Origin: an uncultured Burkholderiales bacterium
Lineage (GTDB): Bacteria; Pseudomonadota; Gammaproteobacteria; Burkholderiales; Burkholderiaceae_C
Assembly (NCBI GenBank): GCA_903876885.1
Contig: CAIRBP010000116.1
Location: forward strand, 1-42,164
DNA: 42,164 nucleotides
Reading direction: 5' to 3'
Of the stretch, positions 33,956 to 42,164 are shown piece by piece. Below the pieces are notes generated by a model. The model was not told the origin of the DNA. It made no database searches and saw only the letters and a list, made by a program, of their open reading frames with translations. How positions within the stretch are numbered: position 1 is the first letter of the stretch; each line of letters starts with the position of its first letter. Made by a program: the position numbers and the translations under genes.

Positions 33956-35449
33956 ATGCGTACTCTTCATCATAAAACTACCCGTATGCCTAAAATATTT
34001 GCCATAAGTGCTTTGAGTAACACTGTAGGTGTAGCCCTGACTTTATGCGTATTGCAGGGTTGTACACCGCTGATTCCAAAATATGAAAGACCTATTCCTA
34101 GTATCGAAGGCAAATTTCCAAGTAGTGATTCAAACTTAAATAAAGAAGACACTCAAAGTAAATTGGCCAAGAATGTTCCGGTATCTGTTGAATCTATTCT
34201 TTGGCAAGACTTTATTGTTGATCCGGTGATTCGAGCTGTTATAGATCTAGCACTAATAAATAACCGAGATCTTAGGATTGCTGCTCTGCAAATTGAGAAA
34301 GCGCAGGCGCAGTTTAATTTTTCACAAGCCAGTTTGTTCCCACAGATTAACGCCAGTGTCACTAACACTTCAAACAAAACCCCTGCTAAATTAACTGTAT
34401 CTGGTCAAGATACGATCATGCATGATTACAGCGGCGGCCTCGGATTTAGCGCTTATGAGCTTGACATGTTTGGACGCCTTCAAAGTCTTAAGGCAGCGGC
34501 GTTTGAGCAGTATTTGAGTACTTCTCAAGCCGCATTATCCGTAAAAATTAGCTTGATTGCGCAAGTTGCAACCCAGTACCTCATACTCTCTGCGGATCAA
34601 TCGCATTTGCAGTTGGCTGAACAAACTTTGGATGCGCAGATTAAATCCCACGAAATTGATAAAAAGAGATTCGATCTAGGAGTTATCTCTGAGCTTGATT
34701 TAAGTCAATCAAGAACATCAATTGAAACTGCGCGCGTTGATATTTCACGCTACAGGTCTTTGGTTGCACAAGACCTTAATTTGCTGAACTTACTGGTCGG
34801 TAAGAGCATACCAGAGGCGCTTCTTCCGAAAGATTTTCTTTCACAATCGAATGTGACTGTTATTTCACCAGGAATTCCATCAGATTTACTACGCAATAGA
34901 CCAGATATCTTGGAGGCGGAGCACCAACTTATAGCTGCCAATGCAAACATTGGTGCCGCTAGAGCAGCCTACTTCCCAAGTATAACGATGACCACTTTTT
35001 ACGGTTCTGCTAGTCCTGCACTGTCTGGTCTTTTTGGTGCAGGTTCTAAGTCGTGGCTTTTTGTCCCTCAAATCAACTTACCAATATTTGATGGCGGACG
35101 AATTTCTGCTAATCTAAAAACTGCTAAAGTTAATCAAAAAATTGCTTTAGAACTTTATCAAAAAACAATTCAAACTGCTTTTCGAGAAGTATCAGATTCA
35201 CTTAGTGTTCAAGACAATATTAAAGATGAACTTACTGCTCAACAAGCACTTGTTGAAGCCACAGCGCTTAGTTTTAAACTATCACAAGCTAGATATCAAA
35301 ACGGCATTAACAGCTATTTGAATGTACTAGACTCGGAGCGGTCTTTGTACGCCGCTAGGCATAACCTCATCAACCTTAAACTCTCACAAGTTGCTAATCA
35401 GTTTACACTTTACAAAGCATTAGGTGCTGGTTTACCTAAATCACAGTGA
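33956..35449 (+). CDS. Outer-membrane efflux channel lipoprotein (NodT/OprM type)
   Basis: Outer-membrane factor of the RND system, 497 residues from ATG 33956 (an upstream TTG at 33929 would overlap the pump gene by 20 bases). AGAAAG before this ATG is a fair ribosome site. The lipobox LQGC gives acylated C36. Two tandem OEP repeats carry the family marks LINNRDLRIAALQIEKAQAQ and GLGFSAYELDMFGR in the first half, and DLLRNRPDILEAEHQLIAAN, GAARAAYFPSI and LPIFDGGRISANL in the second. It completes a tripartite pump in the order adaptor-pump-channel. Confidence 0.93.
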   Translation: MRTLHHKTTRMPKIFAISALSNTVGVALTLCVLQGCTPLIPKYERPIPSIEGKFPSSDSNLNKEDTQSKLAKNVPVSVESILWQDFIVDPVIRAVIDLALINNRDLRIAALQIEKAQAQFNFSQASLFPQINASVTNTSNKTPAKLTVSGQDTIMHDYSGGLGFSAYELDMFGRLQSLKAAAFEQYLSTSQAALSVKISLIAQVATQYLILSADQSHLQLAEQTLDAQIKSHEIDKKRFDLGVISELDLSQSRTSIETARVDISRYRSLVAQDLNLLNLLVGKSIPEALLPKDFLSQSNVTVISPGIPSDLLRNRPDILEAEHQLIAANANIGAARAAYFPSITMTTFYGSASPALSGLFGAGSKSWLFVPQINLPIFDGGRISANLKTAKVNQKIALELYQKTIQTAFREVSDSLSVQDNIKDELTAQQALVEATALSFKLSQARYQNGINSYLNVLDSERSLYAARHNLINLKLSQVANQFTLYKALGAGLPKSQ

Positions 35450-35487
35450 GTCGGATTATTTGATGATCAAGCTTACTGATCGCAACT

Positions 35488-36666
35488 CTATTGGTGTTTT
35501 AATCCAAGAGTGGTTTGATAAAGTGCTGAAATCATATCAGTCTGATTGATCATTCCTACAAATAGACCTCGCTCATTCACTACTGCGATATGTCTTATTT
35601 TTTGATCAATCATCAAAGGTGCCAAGTCGATCATGGGACTGGTATCTAGTGCGGTTTGAATATTTGTACGCATTATTTGACCCACAACTTCAGCCTTATT
35701 TGAAGTTGAATTATTATTTTTCTTTAATAAATTCTTTAGTTGTGTTTTAAATCTAGAGAACTCATGTATCTCCACCTCTCTTAGGAAGTCCGATCGAGTT
35801 ACGATTCCTAATAAATGACCGCCCCGAGATAATACGGGTAGGGCTTGCATATTACGTTTTTTAATGATTTGCCAAGCCTCATTGAGTTCGGTTGAAAATT
35901 CAAGGGTATCAATATTTTTAGTCATAACCTGTTGACACTGAAGTCCTACAGATCGACGGTTATATGCAAGTCGCTCTGTTTGAAGAAATAAGCTCTCCAG
36001 ATCATTAATGTCTACATCTATTAATTGTTTGGATTGCCTTAGTGCCGCTGTTAAGTCACTTTTAATGAGACCGGCAGAGGAGGCCGTTGAGATTTGCGTG
36101 GAATTATCTCTGTCATTTTGCCTGATAGATTTCAAGTGTGGGTAATTTTGTCCTGTGGCTTTGTTATATATAACCGCACACATCACCAATAAAACAGTAT
36201 TGAGGCCAATTGGACTAATGACAAACATATAGCCCAGATCTTTTACTGCGTCACCTCCTAAAATTGTTAGCATAGCTACAGCACCACTTGGTGGATGCAA
36301 GCACCTAAGTGAGAGCATCAGCAAAGGAGCTACAAAAATGGCAACACTCACACACACCAGGGTTGAATTAAACATGTGTAAGCAAGTGATACCCACCAAT
36401 GCGCTTATCAGATTGCCTCCAATAATGGACCACGGTTGTGCAAGAGGACTAGAGGGAAGGGTAAATAAAATAATGGCAGAGGCTCCCATTGGAGCGATGA
36501 GCCAGAGTCGACCCTCCTCTGTAGGTGTAATTAGCGTGCTAATTGCGGCCGTAATTAAAATCCCAAAGACTGCACCTAAGCAAGCTCTGAGCTTTTGCCT
36601 TGTGCCAAGTTCGGGCAACTCGGGTATGGCCGTTTGGATCCAACTAGTTAGTCTCCAGGTTTTCAA
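35488..36666 (-). CDS. HPP family membrane protein with two CBS domains
   Basis: The N-terminal HPP domain has about four to five helices with RQKLRACLGAVFGILITA, LIAPMGASAIILFTLP, LAQPWSIIGGNLISALVG and the name-giving LHPPSGAVAML. The C-terminal part has two CBS domains: MTKNIDTLEFSTELNEAW to GIVTRSDFL, and IMRTNIQTALDTSP to GMINQTDMI. HPP proteins include plastid and cyanobacterial nitrite transporters; CBS pairs bind adenine nucleotides and may gate the transport. The frame continues back to a GTG at 36798, which would overlap the hydrolase gene by 61 bases; the TTG at 36666, after AGAGAAG, fits the family start better. Start uncertain, identity sure. Confidence 0.85.
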   Translation of the reverse strand: MKTWRLTSWIQTAIPELPELGTRQKLRACLGAVFGILITAAISTLITPTEEGRLWLIAPMGASAIILFTLPSSPLAQPWSIIGGNLISALVGITCLHMFNSTLVCVSVAIFVAPLLMLSLRCLHPPSGAVAMLTILGGDAVKDLGYMFVISPIGLNTVLLVMCAVIYNKATGQNYPHLKSIRQNDRDNSTQISTASSAGLIKSDLTAALRQSKQLIDVDINDLESLFLQTERLAYNRRSVGLQCQQVMTKNIDTLEFSTELNEAWQIIKKRNMQALPVLSRGGHLLGIVTRSDFLREVEIHEFSRFKTQLKNLLKKNNNSTSNKAEVVGQIMRTNIQTALDTSPMIDLAPLMIDQKIRHIAVVNERGLFVGMINQTDMISALYQTTLGLKHQ

Positions 36667-36737
36667 TATAACTTCTCTAATCTTGGGACGAATAATGTAG
36701 AGTCTATGAGGCTCATTTTTTTGAACTGTTATGCCGG

Positions 36738-37838
36738 TTAAATGAGCGCTAGAGCCATTTTTTGGGTGAAGGCAGGAAAATGAGCAGGATCTATCCACCT
36801 AACTACAACGACAGCATCTAACTCAGGATCAATCCATACGTAGTTGCCCCCAGCACCAAACATGAAATATGCAGACTCACTTGCCCCGGGGAATGTCTTA
36901 CGGCCTGGATTAAGCCAAGTTAAGAGTCCGTAAAATGGAGCAAGTGGACAGGGCGTTCTCATAGCTTTAATCCACTGTGCTGAGATGAGTTGCTTTTGAA
37001 TGCCTCCAACTGTGAAAGCCCCTTCATTTAAAAACAATTGCCCTATTTTTGCTTGGGCAAGCGCACTCATCCGGACCCCGCCCCCCCAATGAGTACCGCC
37101 CGGAACGGACTGAATACGTTTAGTGGTTTGAGTGACTGGGTCTGTAATTTCTACCCAAGAATTTTCATATCCTTCCCAAATAAAATTTTGTGAAATTTCT
37201 AAGGGGTCTAAAAAATATTCACATAAAACTTGTGGAATTGATTTTTGGTAAACATACAAAAGCGCTAAGGAAAGTTGATTGATCCTTACGTCGTTGTATT
37301 CCCAGTAAGTTCCAGGAGTTTGCAGCTGTCTTAGATCTCCTTTTTTACCACTTACAGGTTTAGGGTCCAAGACAACATGTCTAAAGTGTTCAACTTGGTC
37401 AGGTATACCAAAGGATGTGCCAGACCATTCACTGGTTTGGCTAAGTAATTGTCGCCAGGTAATTTGGCTGTTATGTGCTCCATCGAATCCAAGGTCACCT
37501 TTGTTACCGCGAGACCTTAGACTGTCATGAACAGATTGGTCTATACCTGAAATCAGACCAAGTTCAATAGCTTTCCCAGTAAGGAGGGCTAAATAGCTTT
37601 TTGCAACGCTAAACGTTTGATCCGATCTTGATGGTTCACCCCAGCTTTTGACAAGCTCACCGCCTTTGTAAACTACGCCCGATACGCCCCCTCTGGAATG
37701 TAAGGGTCCCAGTAATACGTTCCAGGGACTTGGTTCAGTGAAATGGACTCCGTAATTACCAGGCTCAGCTAAGGGGTCTCTAGTCCAGTTGATTTCATGC
37801 GCAATGGCAAATTCAATAGCATCTTCAAGGTTTTTCAT
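36738..37838 (-). CDS. Serine hydrolase, class C beta-lactamase-related
   Basis: A 366-residue cytosolic protein (no signal peptide) with the beta-lactamase/transpeptidase-like fold. The SxxK motif is S77-V-A-K80 in TFSVAKSYLALLTGKA, the YxN-equivalent is Y181-N-D in YWEYNDVRINQLSLALL, and the third motif is HWGGGVRMSA, as in esterase-type members. EstB-like esterases and peptidases are in this family, so hydrolysis of an ester or amide is likely rather than drug resistance. It follows the NTF2-like gene by 30 bases and ends just ahead of the HPP gene start. Confidence 0.82.
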   Translation of the reverse strand: MKNLEDAIEFAIAHEINWTRDPLAEPGNYGVHFTEPSPWNVLLGPLHSRGGVSGVVYKGGELVKSWGEPSRSDQTFSVAKSYLALLTGKAIELGLISGIDQSVHDSLRSRGNKGDLGFDGAHNSQITWRQLLSQTSEWSGTSFGIPDQVEHFRHVVLDPKPVSGKKGDLRQLQTPGTYWEYNDVRINQLSLALLYVYQKSIPQVLCEYFLDPLEISQNFIWEGYENSWVEITDPVTQTTKRIQSVPGGTHWGGGVRMSALAQAKIGQLFLNEGAFTVGGIQKQLISAQWIKAMRTPCPLAPFYGLLTWLNPGRKTFPGASESAYFMFGAGGNYVWIDPELDAVVVVRWIDPAHFPAFTQKMALALI

Positions 37839-37868
37839 TTTTCTCAGAGGGATTAATAATTACTATTT

Positions 37869-38486
37869 TTAAGGAGTTATTGCTTTGTTATCAAGCCAAG
37901 CTCTACCCTTGGCATACAGTGCTTGAACCTCTGGACCTTTGAGCATCGGCATGTCTCTTTTGACTTTATAGCCGATCTTTGTTTGAATGTATGCGAGGTG
38001 TTTATATCCATCAGGAAACTCCGCCAGCAAGCTCTCGTCTAACTTTAGGTGTGCACTAGGATCTAGAGGATCGATTCGGTCTTTTTCATAAATGGGTTGG
38101 CGTAGGACAACGCCCCAAACTCCGTCCCTTTTTTCTAGAAAATCGTAAAATCTTCCAGTACAAACTACATCACAAAGCACACCGTCAACCGGCCCCCTTT
38201 GCGATATTGTCATTTTAGTTTGTGAAATAGCTCTGTGTCCGTTTAGATCAATAGACATTCCGCCCAGGAAATGCAGGATACTTACTCCTTTATTCCAGCC
38301 CTCTATGGTGACCTTGATAAAATCTTCATAGTGACCCTGGAACCAGGTTGCCATCATTACACCGTCTTTATGCCATACTGTTTTGAATCGCTCCCAGTCC
38401 CCAGCATCACGCCATAGGGCCCAGTTTTCGATGACTTCCCTAATCAGTTGTTTTTCTTGAAGTTGATTTGAAACTATATCGTTCAT
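37869..38486 (-). CDS. NTF2-like (SnoaL/ring-dioxygenase-beta-like) protein
   Basis: A 205-residue protein with the cone-shaped NTF2-like fold: N-terminal helix IREVIENWALWRDAGDWERFKTVWH, then VMMATWFQGHYEDFIKV and long beta strands with KMTISQRGPVDGVLCDVVCTGRFYDFLEKRDGVWGVVLRQP. This fold serves polyketide cyclases, dehydratases and small subunits of ring-hydroxylating dioxygenases. The pattern DxWxxFxxxWHxDGVMMATW is common in stand-alone members of unknown function. It probably forms an operon with the hydrolase gene 30 bases downstream, and is divergent from the MOSC gene. Confidence 0.75.
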   Translation of the reverse strand: MNDIVSNQLQEKQLIREVIENWALWRDAGDWERFKTVWHKDGVMMATWFQGHYEDFIKVTIEGWNKGVSILHFLGGMSIDLNGHRAISQTKMTISQRGPVDGVLCDVVCTGRFYDFLEKRDGVWGVVLRQPIYEKDRIDPLDPSAHLKLDESLLAEFPDGYKHLAYIQTKIGYKVKRDMPMLKGPEVQALYAKGRAWLDNKAITP

Positions 38487-38596
38487 GGTTAGAGTAGATT
38501 TTGATCTTTGTTTAAAGAATGATGAATGGAGAGTTCAATACTCCCTCCGTTAGTCTTAAGCATAGATAATATCAGCAAAGCACTAAGGAAAATCCC

Positions 38597-39208
38597 TTGA
38601 AAATCATAAGCGTAAACACCGGTACCGTAGTCCCTCTTTTATCGAGTTCAGATCAAGCGGGCAAACAAGTGATGTCTGCTATACATAAAAAGTCTGTTAG
38701 CAGTCTTAGCCAACCAGTTCCCCAGGGTGTAGGCTTTTACGGCGTAAACGGTGATGAACAAGCAAATTTAGAAGTTCACGGTGGGCGCGATAAGGCTGTG
38801 TATGCCTATCCATTTGAACATTACGGCTTTTGGCAAGACTGTTTGTCTCGAGAGGGGGTGTCTAAGACACCACTTGAGTACGGAGCGTTTGGGGAAAACT
38901 TAACAGTTGAGGGCCTTAAAGAGGCAGAGGTTTACATAGGGGATCAATGGCGAATCGCAAACGTTTTGCTGGAGGTTGTTCGTTTTCGCGAACCGTGTTT
39001 TAAATTTAACATCAAAATGGGGTGGAGTGGGGCAGTTAAAGCAATGATTCAAAGTAACACTTCAGGTTGGTACCTAAGAGTTCTGGAGACTGGATCAATA
39101 CAAGCAGGAGACCTTATCGAAGTTATTCCTGGCAAGAGGGAGATCTCAGTTCTCATTCAATGCTCAAGCTTTTATAGCAAATCAAATCAAAAAGATTTGT
39201 GGAGTTAA
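38597..39208 (+). CDS. MOSC domain protein (YiiM-like)
   Basis: A 203-residue MOSC-domain protein. Family landmarks are VGFYGVNGDEQANLEVHGG, DKAVYAYPFEHYGFW, YGAFGENLTVEGL near residue 94 and VVRFREPCFKF with the conserved molybdenum-ligand Cys C134. YiiM-like proteins reduce N-hydroxylated compounds using molybdenum cofactor. The start is TTG at 38597 with a strong AAGGAA ribosome site just upstream and no usable ATG near, a clear case of TTG initiation. Confidence 0.88.
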   Translation: MKIISVNTGTVVPLLSSSDQAGKQVMSAIHKKSVSSLSQPVPQGVGFYGVNGDEQANLEVHGGRDKAVYAYPFEHYGFWQDCLSREGVSKTPLEYGAFGENLTVEGLKEAEVYIGDQWRIANVLLEVVRFREPCFKFNIKMGWSGAVKAMIQSNTSGWYLRVLETGSIQAGDLIEVIPGKREISVLIQCSSFYSKSNQKDLWS

Positions 39209-39242
39209 TGTCAGTAACGCTTGGCTTTTGATTTGTTTAGTT

Positions 39243-40151
39243 TCAAGCTATTAAAGCCGCCCCAATTACACCTGCGGAGTCTCCAAGGTGGTGGCGAATA
39301 ATAGGCGTTGTAAATTCTTTAGTAAATACTTTCTCAGCAACCTTTTTACGGCAAAGTTCTGGTAATCCATCAATATTGGACAGACCGCCCCCTAAAACAA
39401 TCGCGTCCGGATCCATCATATTAATTAAGTTAGCCAAGGCTTGTCCCAGATGGGAGTAGAACTGTTCAACCACTTTCACGGCTATTGAGTTCTCTGCACT
39501 GAGTGCCATTTGAAATATGGATTCACAAGAAATCTGCTCTCCAACAGAATTGTTCAGTGCTTGGTAATGGCGTTCCACACCTGAACCTGATATGAAGGTT
39601 TCCACGCATCCGTGCTGTCCACAAAAGCAACTGAGTCCTGTGGGGTCTAAAACCATATGACCCCATTCTCCTGCTAGGCGTTGGGGGCCTCTCCTTAGGT
39701 GTTTATTGATGACCCATCCACCCCCGCATCCTGTCCCCATAATTACGCCAAACACGGTGTCAAAATTTCTGCCAGCACCCAAAGTTGCCTCAGCAAGGGC
39801 AAAGCAGTTTGCATCATTCTCAATGAAGACAGAGCAGTTAAGCGCTTCTTCAATTACCCTTTGAAGAGCGATGCCGTTTAAACATACAGTGTTTGAGTTT
39901 CTAAGAAGACCAGTTTGTTCAGATATTGATCCTGGCGTTCCGATGCCCAGGGTGTGCGCTGGGTAAGAAGATTTAGCTTCGAGATAGAGTTTTGTGATTT
40001 GAGAGATGATGTGATCAACTCCTAACTGAGCCTGGGTAGGAACGCGTTTACGCATCATTACTTTATTTGAAGCGTCTAAAACAGCAAGTTCAATTTTGGT
40101 ACCCCCTAAGTCGATACCTATCCGAAATTTAGAGTTGGCGTTACTGGGCAT
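39243..40151 (-). CDS. ROK family sugar kinase
   Basis: A 302-residue cytosolic kinase. The phosphate loop is GIDLGGTKIELAVLD at residue 12; the ROK body includes LGIGTPGSISEQTG, ENDANCFALAEATLG with the catalytic Asp, MGTGCGGGWVIN, and the zinc motif GHMVLDPTGLSCFCGQHGCVE with its Cys cluster. Fructokinase and N-acetylglucosamine or glucose kinases share these features, and the sugar cannot be separated from sequence alone. There is no helix-turn-helix N-terminus, so it is an enzyme and not a ROK repressor. Divergent from the MFS gene at 40209. Confidence 0.9.
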   Translation of the reverse strand: MPSNANSKFRIGIDLGGTKIELAVLDASNKVMMRKRVPTQAQLGVDHIISQITKLYLEAKSSYPAHTLGIGTPGSISEQTGLLRNSNTVCLNGIALQRVIEEALNCSVFIENDANCFALAEATLGAGRNFDTVFGVIMGTGCGGGWVINKHLRRGPQRLAGEWGHMVLDPTGLSCFCGQHGCVETFISGSGVERHYQALNNSVGEQISCESIFQMALSAENSIAVKVVEQFYSHLGQALANLINMMDPDAIVLGGGLSNIDGLPELCRKKVAEKVFTKEFTTPIIRHHLGDSAGVIGAALIA

Positions 40152-40208
40152 TTTTGGTACTTGTAATTTTTAAAACTATTAGGGCTAGCGAATCAGAGAA
40201 AGTATTAA

Positions 40209-41573
40209 ATGGCCGTATTGATTTTAAGGGCAAGGTTTACAATAATCAGCATGAAAAATAAGTCTTCAAGAGTAAAAACCTCGTTCAAAAGCACTAAGAA
40301 CACTAAGAGCAATGCAGATCAGGGTGTTACACATCTTGCCAAAACTTCGTCTCCATTCCTGGCCTTATCAAACAAAGGTTTCAGAGCACTAATTATCACC
40401 TACACCTTGGCGATGATGGCGGACAATATTGAGCACGTTATTAGCTACTGGATGATGTATCAAAAGTTTCATTCGCCGGAGTTGGGTGGTTTTGCCGTGC
40501 TTTCTCATTGGTTACCTTTCCTGTTTTTCTCTGTGCCAGTTGGGATGCTTGGGGAACGCTTTGATCCAAGGCGCTTAATTCAAATTGGTATGGTGCTTTT
40601 TTGCTCAGCCTCTATTGGTTGGGGTTATTGTTTCTTTGTGGATGGCTTGCAAATTTGGCAAGCTATGGCATTGTTGGTGTTACATGGATGTGCAGGCGTT
40701 TTTTGGCACACATCTACCCAAATACTTTTACATGATGTGGTTACAAAGGAGGAGTTACCTGGCGCTGTAAGACTGCTCGCAACCGCTCGCTACTTGGGTA
40801 TTTTGGTTGGGCCTGGTGTGGGGGGGCTTATTTTGATTGGCTTGGGGCCAATTTACGGTATCTTTTTGAATGCATTCTTTTATGTCCCCACTTTCTTATG
40901 GCTCGTGAGTGCCCCTTATGGTCCTGCTTTTAGAGCAGCGGTGCGTTCTTTTAAAGTACCCGTGCGAGGTTTGTCTGATATCGTAAGTACATTTAAAGAG
41001 GTATCAACATTACCTGCAATTTTCTCAATGGTTATTTTGGCCGGTGCAGCCTCTTTCTTTGTGGGCAACAGCTACCAAGCGCAAATGCCCGCCTTTGCTG
41101 AAGATTTGGGGCACGGGGATCCGGGACTTTTGTATAGTCTGCTTTTAGCTGCGGATGCGGCTGGAGCGCTCTTTGCAGGGCTAATTTTAAGTAATAAAGG
41201 AATCATGAGACCCCGTCCAAGAACTGCGCTCACCTTAGCATTCATTTGGTGTATTGTCCTAACCAGTTTTGCACTTACAAACGACTACGCTATAGCCTTG
41301 ACGTTACTTTTTATAGCGGGCTTTCTGGAATTATCATTTAGCAGTATGGCTCAGACGCTAGTTCAACTCAATGCGCCAGAGGAGCATAGGGGGCGAGTCA
41401 TTGGGCTTTTTAATATGTTCTCACTCGGTATGAGAGCTGGGGCGGGAATTACCGTTGGCTTAACCGGGGGGCTTATCGGTGTTCACTGGTCTTTGGGCTT
41501 ATCAGGAGTGCTGTTAGCTGCCATCATATTAGTGGTTTTGTATATGTTTAGGCAACCTCAGGAATCCAAGTAG
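40209..41573 (+). CDS. MFS transporter (MFS_3 type) with basic N-terminal extension
   Basis: A 454-residue transporter with 12 predicted helices from about residue 60 on. Ahead of them is a Lys/Ser/Asn-rich stretch (residues 16-40) that is unusual for the family and presumably cytoplasmic. GEGAGAAAG-type ribosome site: GAGAAAG lies before ATG 40209; ATG 40251 would remove half of the extension. Family features are MMADNIEHVISYWMMYQKF in helix 1, the loop GMLGERFDPRRLIQ, GILVGPGVGGL near 200 and EEHRGRVIGLFNMF near 395. Two other MFS_3-like genes lie at 17497 and 20094. Substrate unknown. Confidence 0.82.
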   Translation: MAVLILRARFTIISMKNKSSRVKTSFKSTKNTKSNADQGVTHLAKTSSPFLALSNKGFRALIITYTLAMMADNIEHVISYWMMYQKFHSPELGGFAVLSHWLPFLFFSVPVGMLGERFDPRRLIQIGMVLFCSASIGWGYCFFVDGLQIWQAMALLVLHGCAGVFWHTSTQILLHDVVTKEELPGAVRLLATARYLGILVGPGVGGLILIGLGPIYGIFLNAFFYVPTFLWLVSAPYGPAFRAAVRSFKVPVRGLSDIVSTFKEVSTLPAIFSMVILAGAASFFVGNSYQAQMPAFAEDLGHGDPGLLYSLLLAADAAGALFAGLILSNKGIMRPRPRTALTLAFIWCIVLTSFALTNDYAIALTLLFIAGFLELSFSSMAQTLVQLNAPEEHRGRVIGLFNMFSLGMRAGAGITVGLTGGLIGVHWSLGLSGVLLAAIILVVLYMFRQPQESK

Positions 41574-41584
41574 TTTAAGTAAGT

Positions 41585-41630
41585 AAGTGTTAATCGCTCC
41601 GCAGCACTTAGCTTGAGATCGTTAACACTT
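41585..41630. terminator. Inverted repeat between convergent genes
   Basis: AAGTGTTAA (41585-41593) and TTAACACTT (41622-41630) are perfect 9-bp arms separated by 28 bases, in the 83-bp gap between the convergent MFS and GST genes. A bidirectional termination structure is the simplest explanation, although there is no long T-run and the loop is large. Confidence 0.4.
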
Positions 41631-41656
41631 TACTAAGCAAAGTGCAGGAGCATTAA

Positions 41657-42164
41657 CTATTTCTTTAGTCGCTCATTTTGAGGGAATAAGAAGCGACGCG
41701 CATCGTTATCTAATTCTGCTTTAAAGGTATGTTTGGTTTTGAGCGCCTCTGCCCGTTGAGCGGCAGGGCGTGCGTTGATAACATCCAAAAGGCGTTTGAG
41801 ATGAGGGTATTTCTCCCAGGCGTTCTCCATTCCTAAAACATACGGCACCATTCGAACCCATCCCCAAAAAGCCATATCGACAATGGAGTACTCGTCACCC
41901 AACATATATGTGTGAGTTTTCAGATGATCTTCAAGGATTTGCCAATGACGGTGTGCCTCGTAATCATATCTGTTTAGTGCGTATTCTTTGGGCTCTGGTG
42001 CAGCATGTCTGAAGTGAACAGATTGCCCTGAGTAAGGGCCAATTCCAGTAGCTATAAACATCAACCAAGAGAGTAATTTCGATCTTTCCGGGGTTCCGTA
42101 TTTTTGGGGTAAAAACTTTCCTTCACGTTCTGCTAAAAATAACAAAATTGCATTACTGTCAAAT
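41657..42164 (-). CDS. Glutathione S-transferase family protein, N-terminus beyond the window
   Basis: The frame is open to the window edge, so this is the C-terminal part (about 168 residues seen) of a GST. The start of the visible part, DSNAILLFLAEREGKFLP, is the glutathione-binding Ser-containing helix at the end of the thioredoxin-like domain, where E/D-S-x-A-I is standard. The helical domain follows, with SKLLSWLMFIATGIGPYSGQ and the N-cap motif EYSIVDMAFWGWVRM near the middle. It resembles YfcG/Ure2p-like GSTs. TTG 42145 is not the start. Confidence 0.85.
   Translation of the reverse strand, partial: FDSNAILLFLAEREGKFLPQKYGTPERSKLLSWLMFIATGIGPYSGQSVHFRHAAPEPKEYALNRYDYEAHRHWQILEDHLKTHTYMLGDEYSIVDMAFWGWVRMVPYVLGMENAWEKYPHLKRLLDVINARPAAQRAEALKTKHTFKAELDNDARRFLFPQNERLKK

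Noticed and set aside
35464-35481. Hairpin GATCA...TGATC between the convergent efflux and HPP genes
   Set aside because: Only 5-bp arms and no T-run; it could be chance.
1-42164. tRNA, rRNA, riboswitch, attachment site or replication origin
   Set aside because: Looked for in the intergenic regions by eye; nothing with the expected arms, conserved cores or boxes was found.

Overview
The window is about 42 kb of gene-dense, moderately AT-rich bacterial DNA with short intergenic gaps, several TTG starts and few strong Shine-Dalgarno sequences. The gene set points to a betaproteobacterium of the order Burkholderiales: an intracellular PhaZ-type polyhydroxybutyrate depolymerase, TRAP and polar amino-acid type ABC importers, a BKACE (DUF849) enzyme, several EntS-like (MFS_3) transporters, and a NodT-type RND tripartite pump. 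The compact layout and base composition resemble small-genome freshwater lineages such as Polynucleobacter, but that placement is inference. I see no rRNA, tRNA, CRISPR array, intact insertion sequence or phage gene.

Layout. (1) 1-2.4 kb: the 3' part of a LicD/fukutin-like protein, a small secreted four-cysteine protein, and a lipoprotein resembling S53 serine-carboxyl peptidases but lacking the usual large propeptide. (2) 2.4-4.15 kb, minus strand: an unusual 571-residue protein. A coiled coil is followed by the N-terminal domain of an IS5-type transposase (keeping the first catalytic Asp), then a Ser/Thr/Asn-rich linker and a C-terminal region resembling the YbjN fold. This looks like a domesticated transposase domain and is the most novel object here. 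(3) 4.45-6.6 kb, minus strand: an NHL beta-propeller protein, a ModA-like binding protein without a signal peptide, and a 70-residue Cys4 protein, tightly packed. (4) 6.8-12.3 kb, plus strand: an RraA/HMG-aldolase family enzyme, an ABC importer (binding protein and two permeases, no ATPase), a DHA2 MFS exporter and a BKACE enzyme, followed by a convergent 58-residue membrane protein. (5) 12.7-17.5 kb, minus strand: a secreted unknown, a complete TRAP transporter, a DUF3820 protein and a second (exported) ModA-like protein. (6) 17.5-21.3 kb, minus strand: two MFS_3 transporters flanking an aldo/keto reductase. (7) 21.4-25.3 kb: a third ModA-like protein, again leaderless, followed after 5 bases by a ThDP-dependent enzyme and then a VOC protein; a convergent GST-cupin pair. 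(8) 25.4-29.4 kb: PhaZ with a PII protein 8 bases behind it, HupE/UreJ, a 2-keto-4-pentenoate hydratase-like enzyme and a HAD phosphatase. (9) 29.5-35.4 kb: a complete RND efflux operon (adaptor, pump, outer-membrane channel). (10) 35.5-42.2 kb: HPP-CBS membrane protein, class C beta-lactamase-like hydrolase, NTF2-like protein, MOSC protein, ROK kinase, MFS transporter, and a GST cut by the window end.

How it fits together. Much of 4-29 kb looks like uptake and breakdown of organic acids or small aromatic/ether-type compounds: four kinds of importer or binding protein, aldolase, keto-acid cleavage, ThDP lyase, hydratase, VOC, cupin and GST. No conventional transcription-factor gene is present, although several intergenic regions carry repeat structures that look like operators. 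Beyond the PII protein, the only candidate DNA-binding protein is the transposase-derived one.
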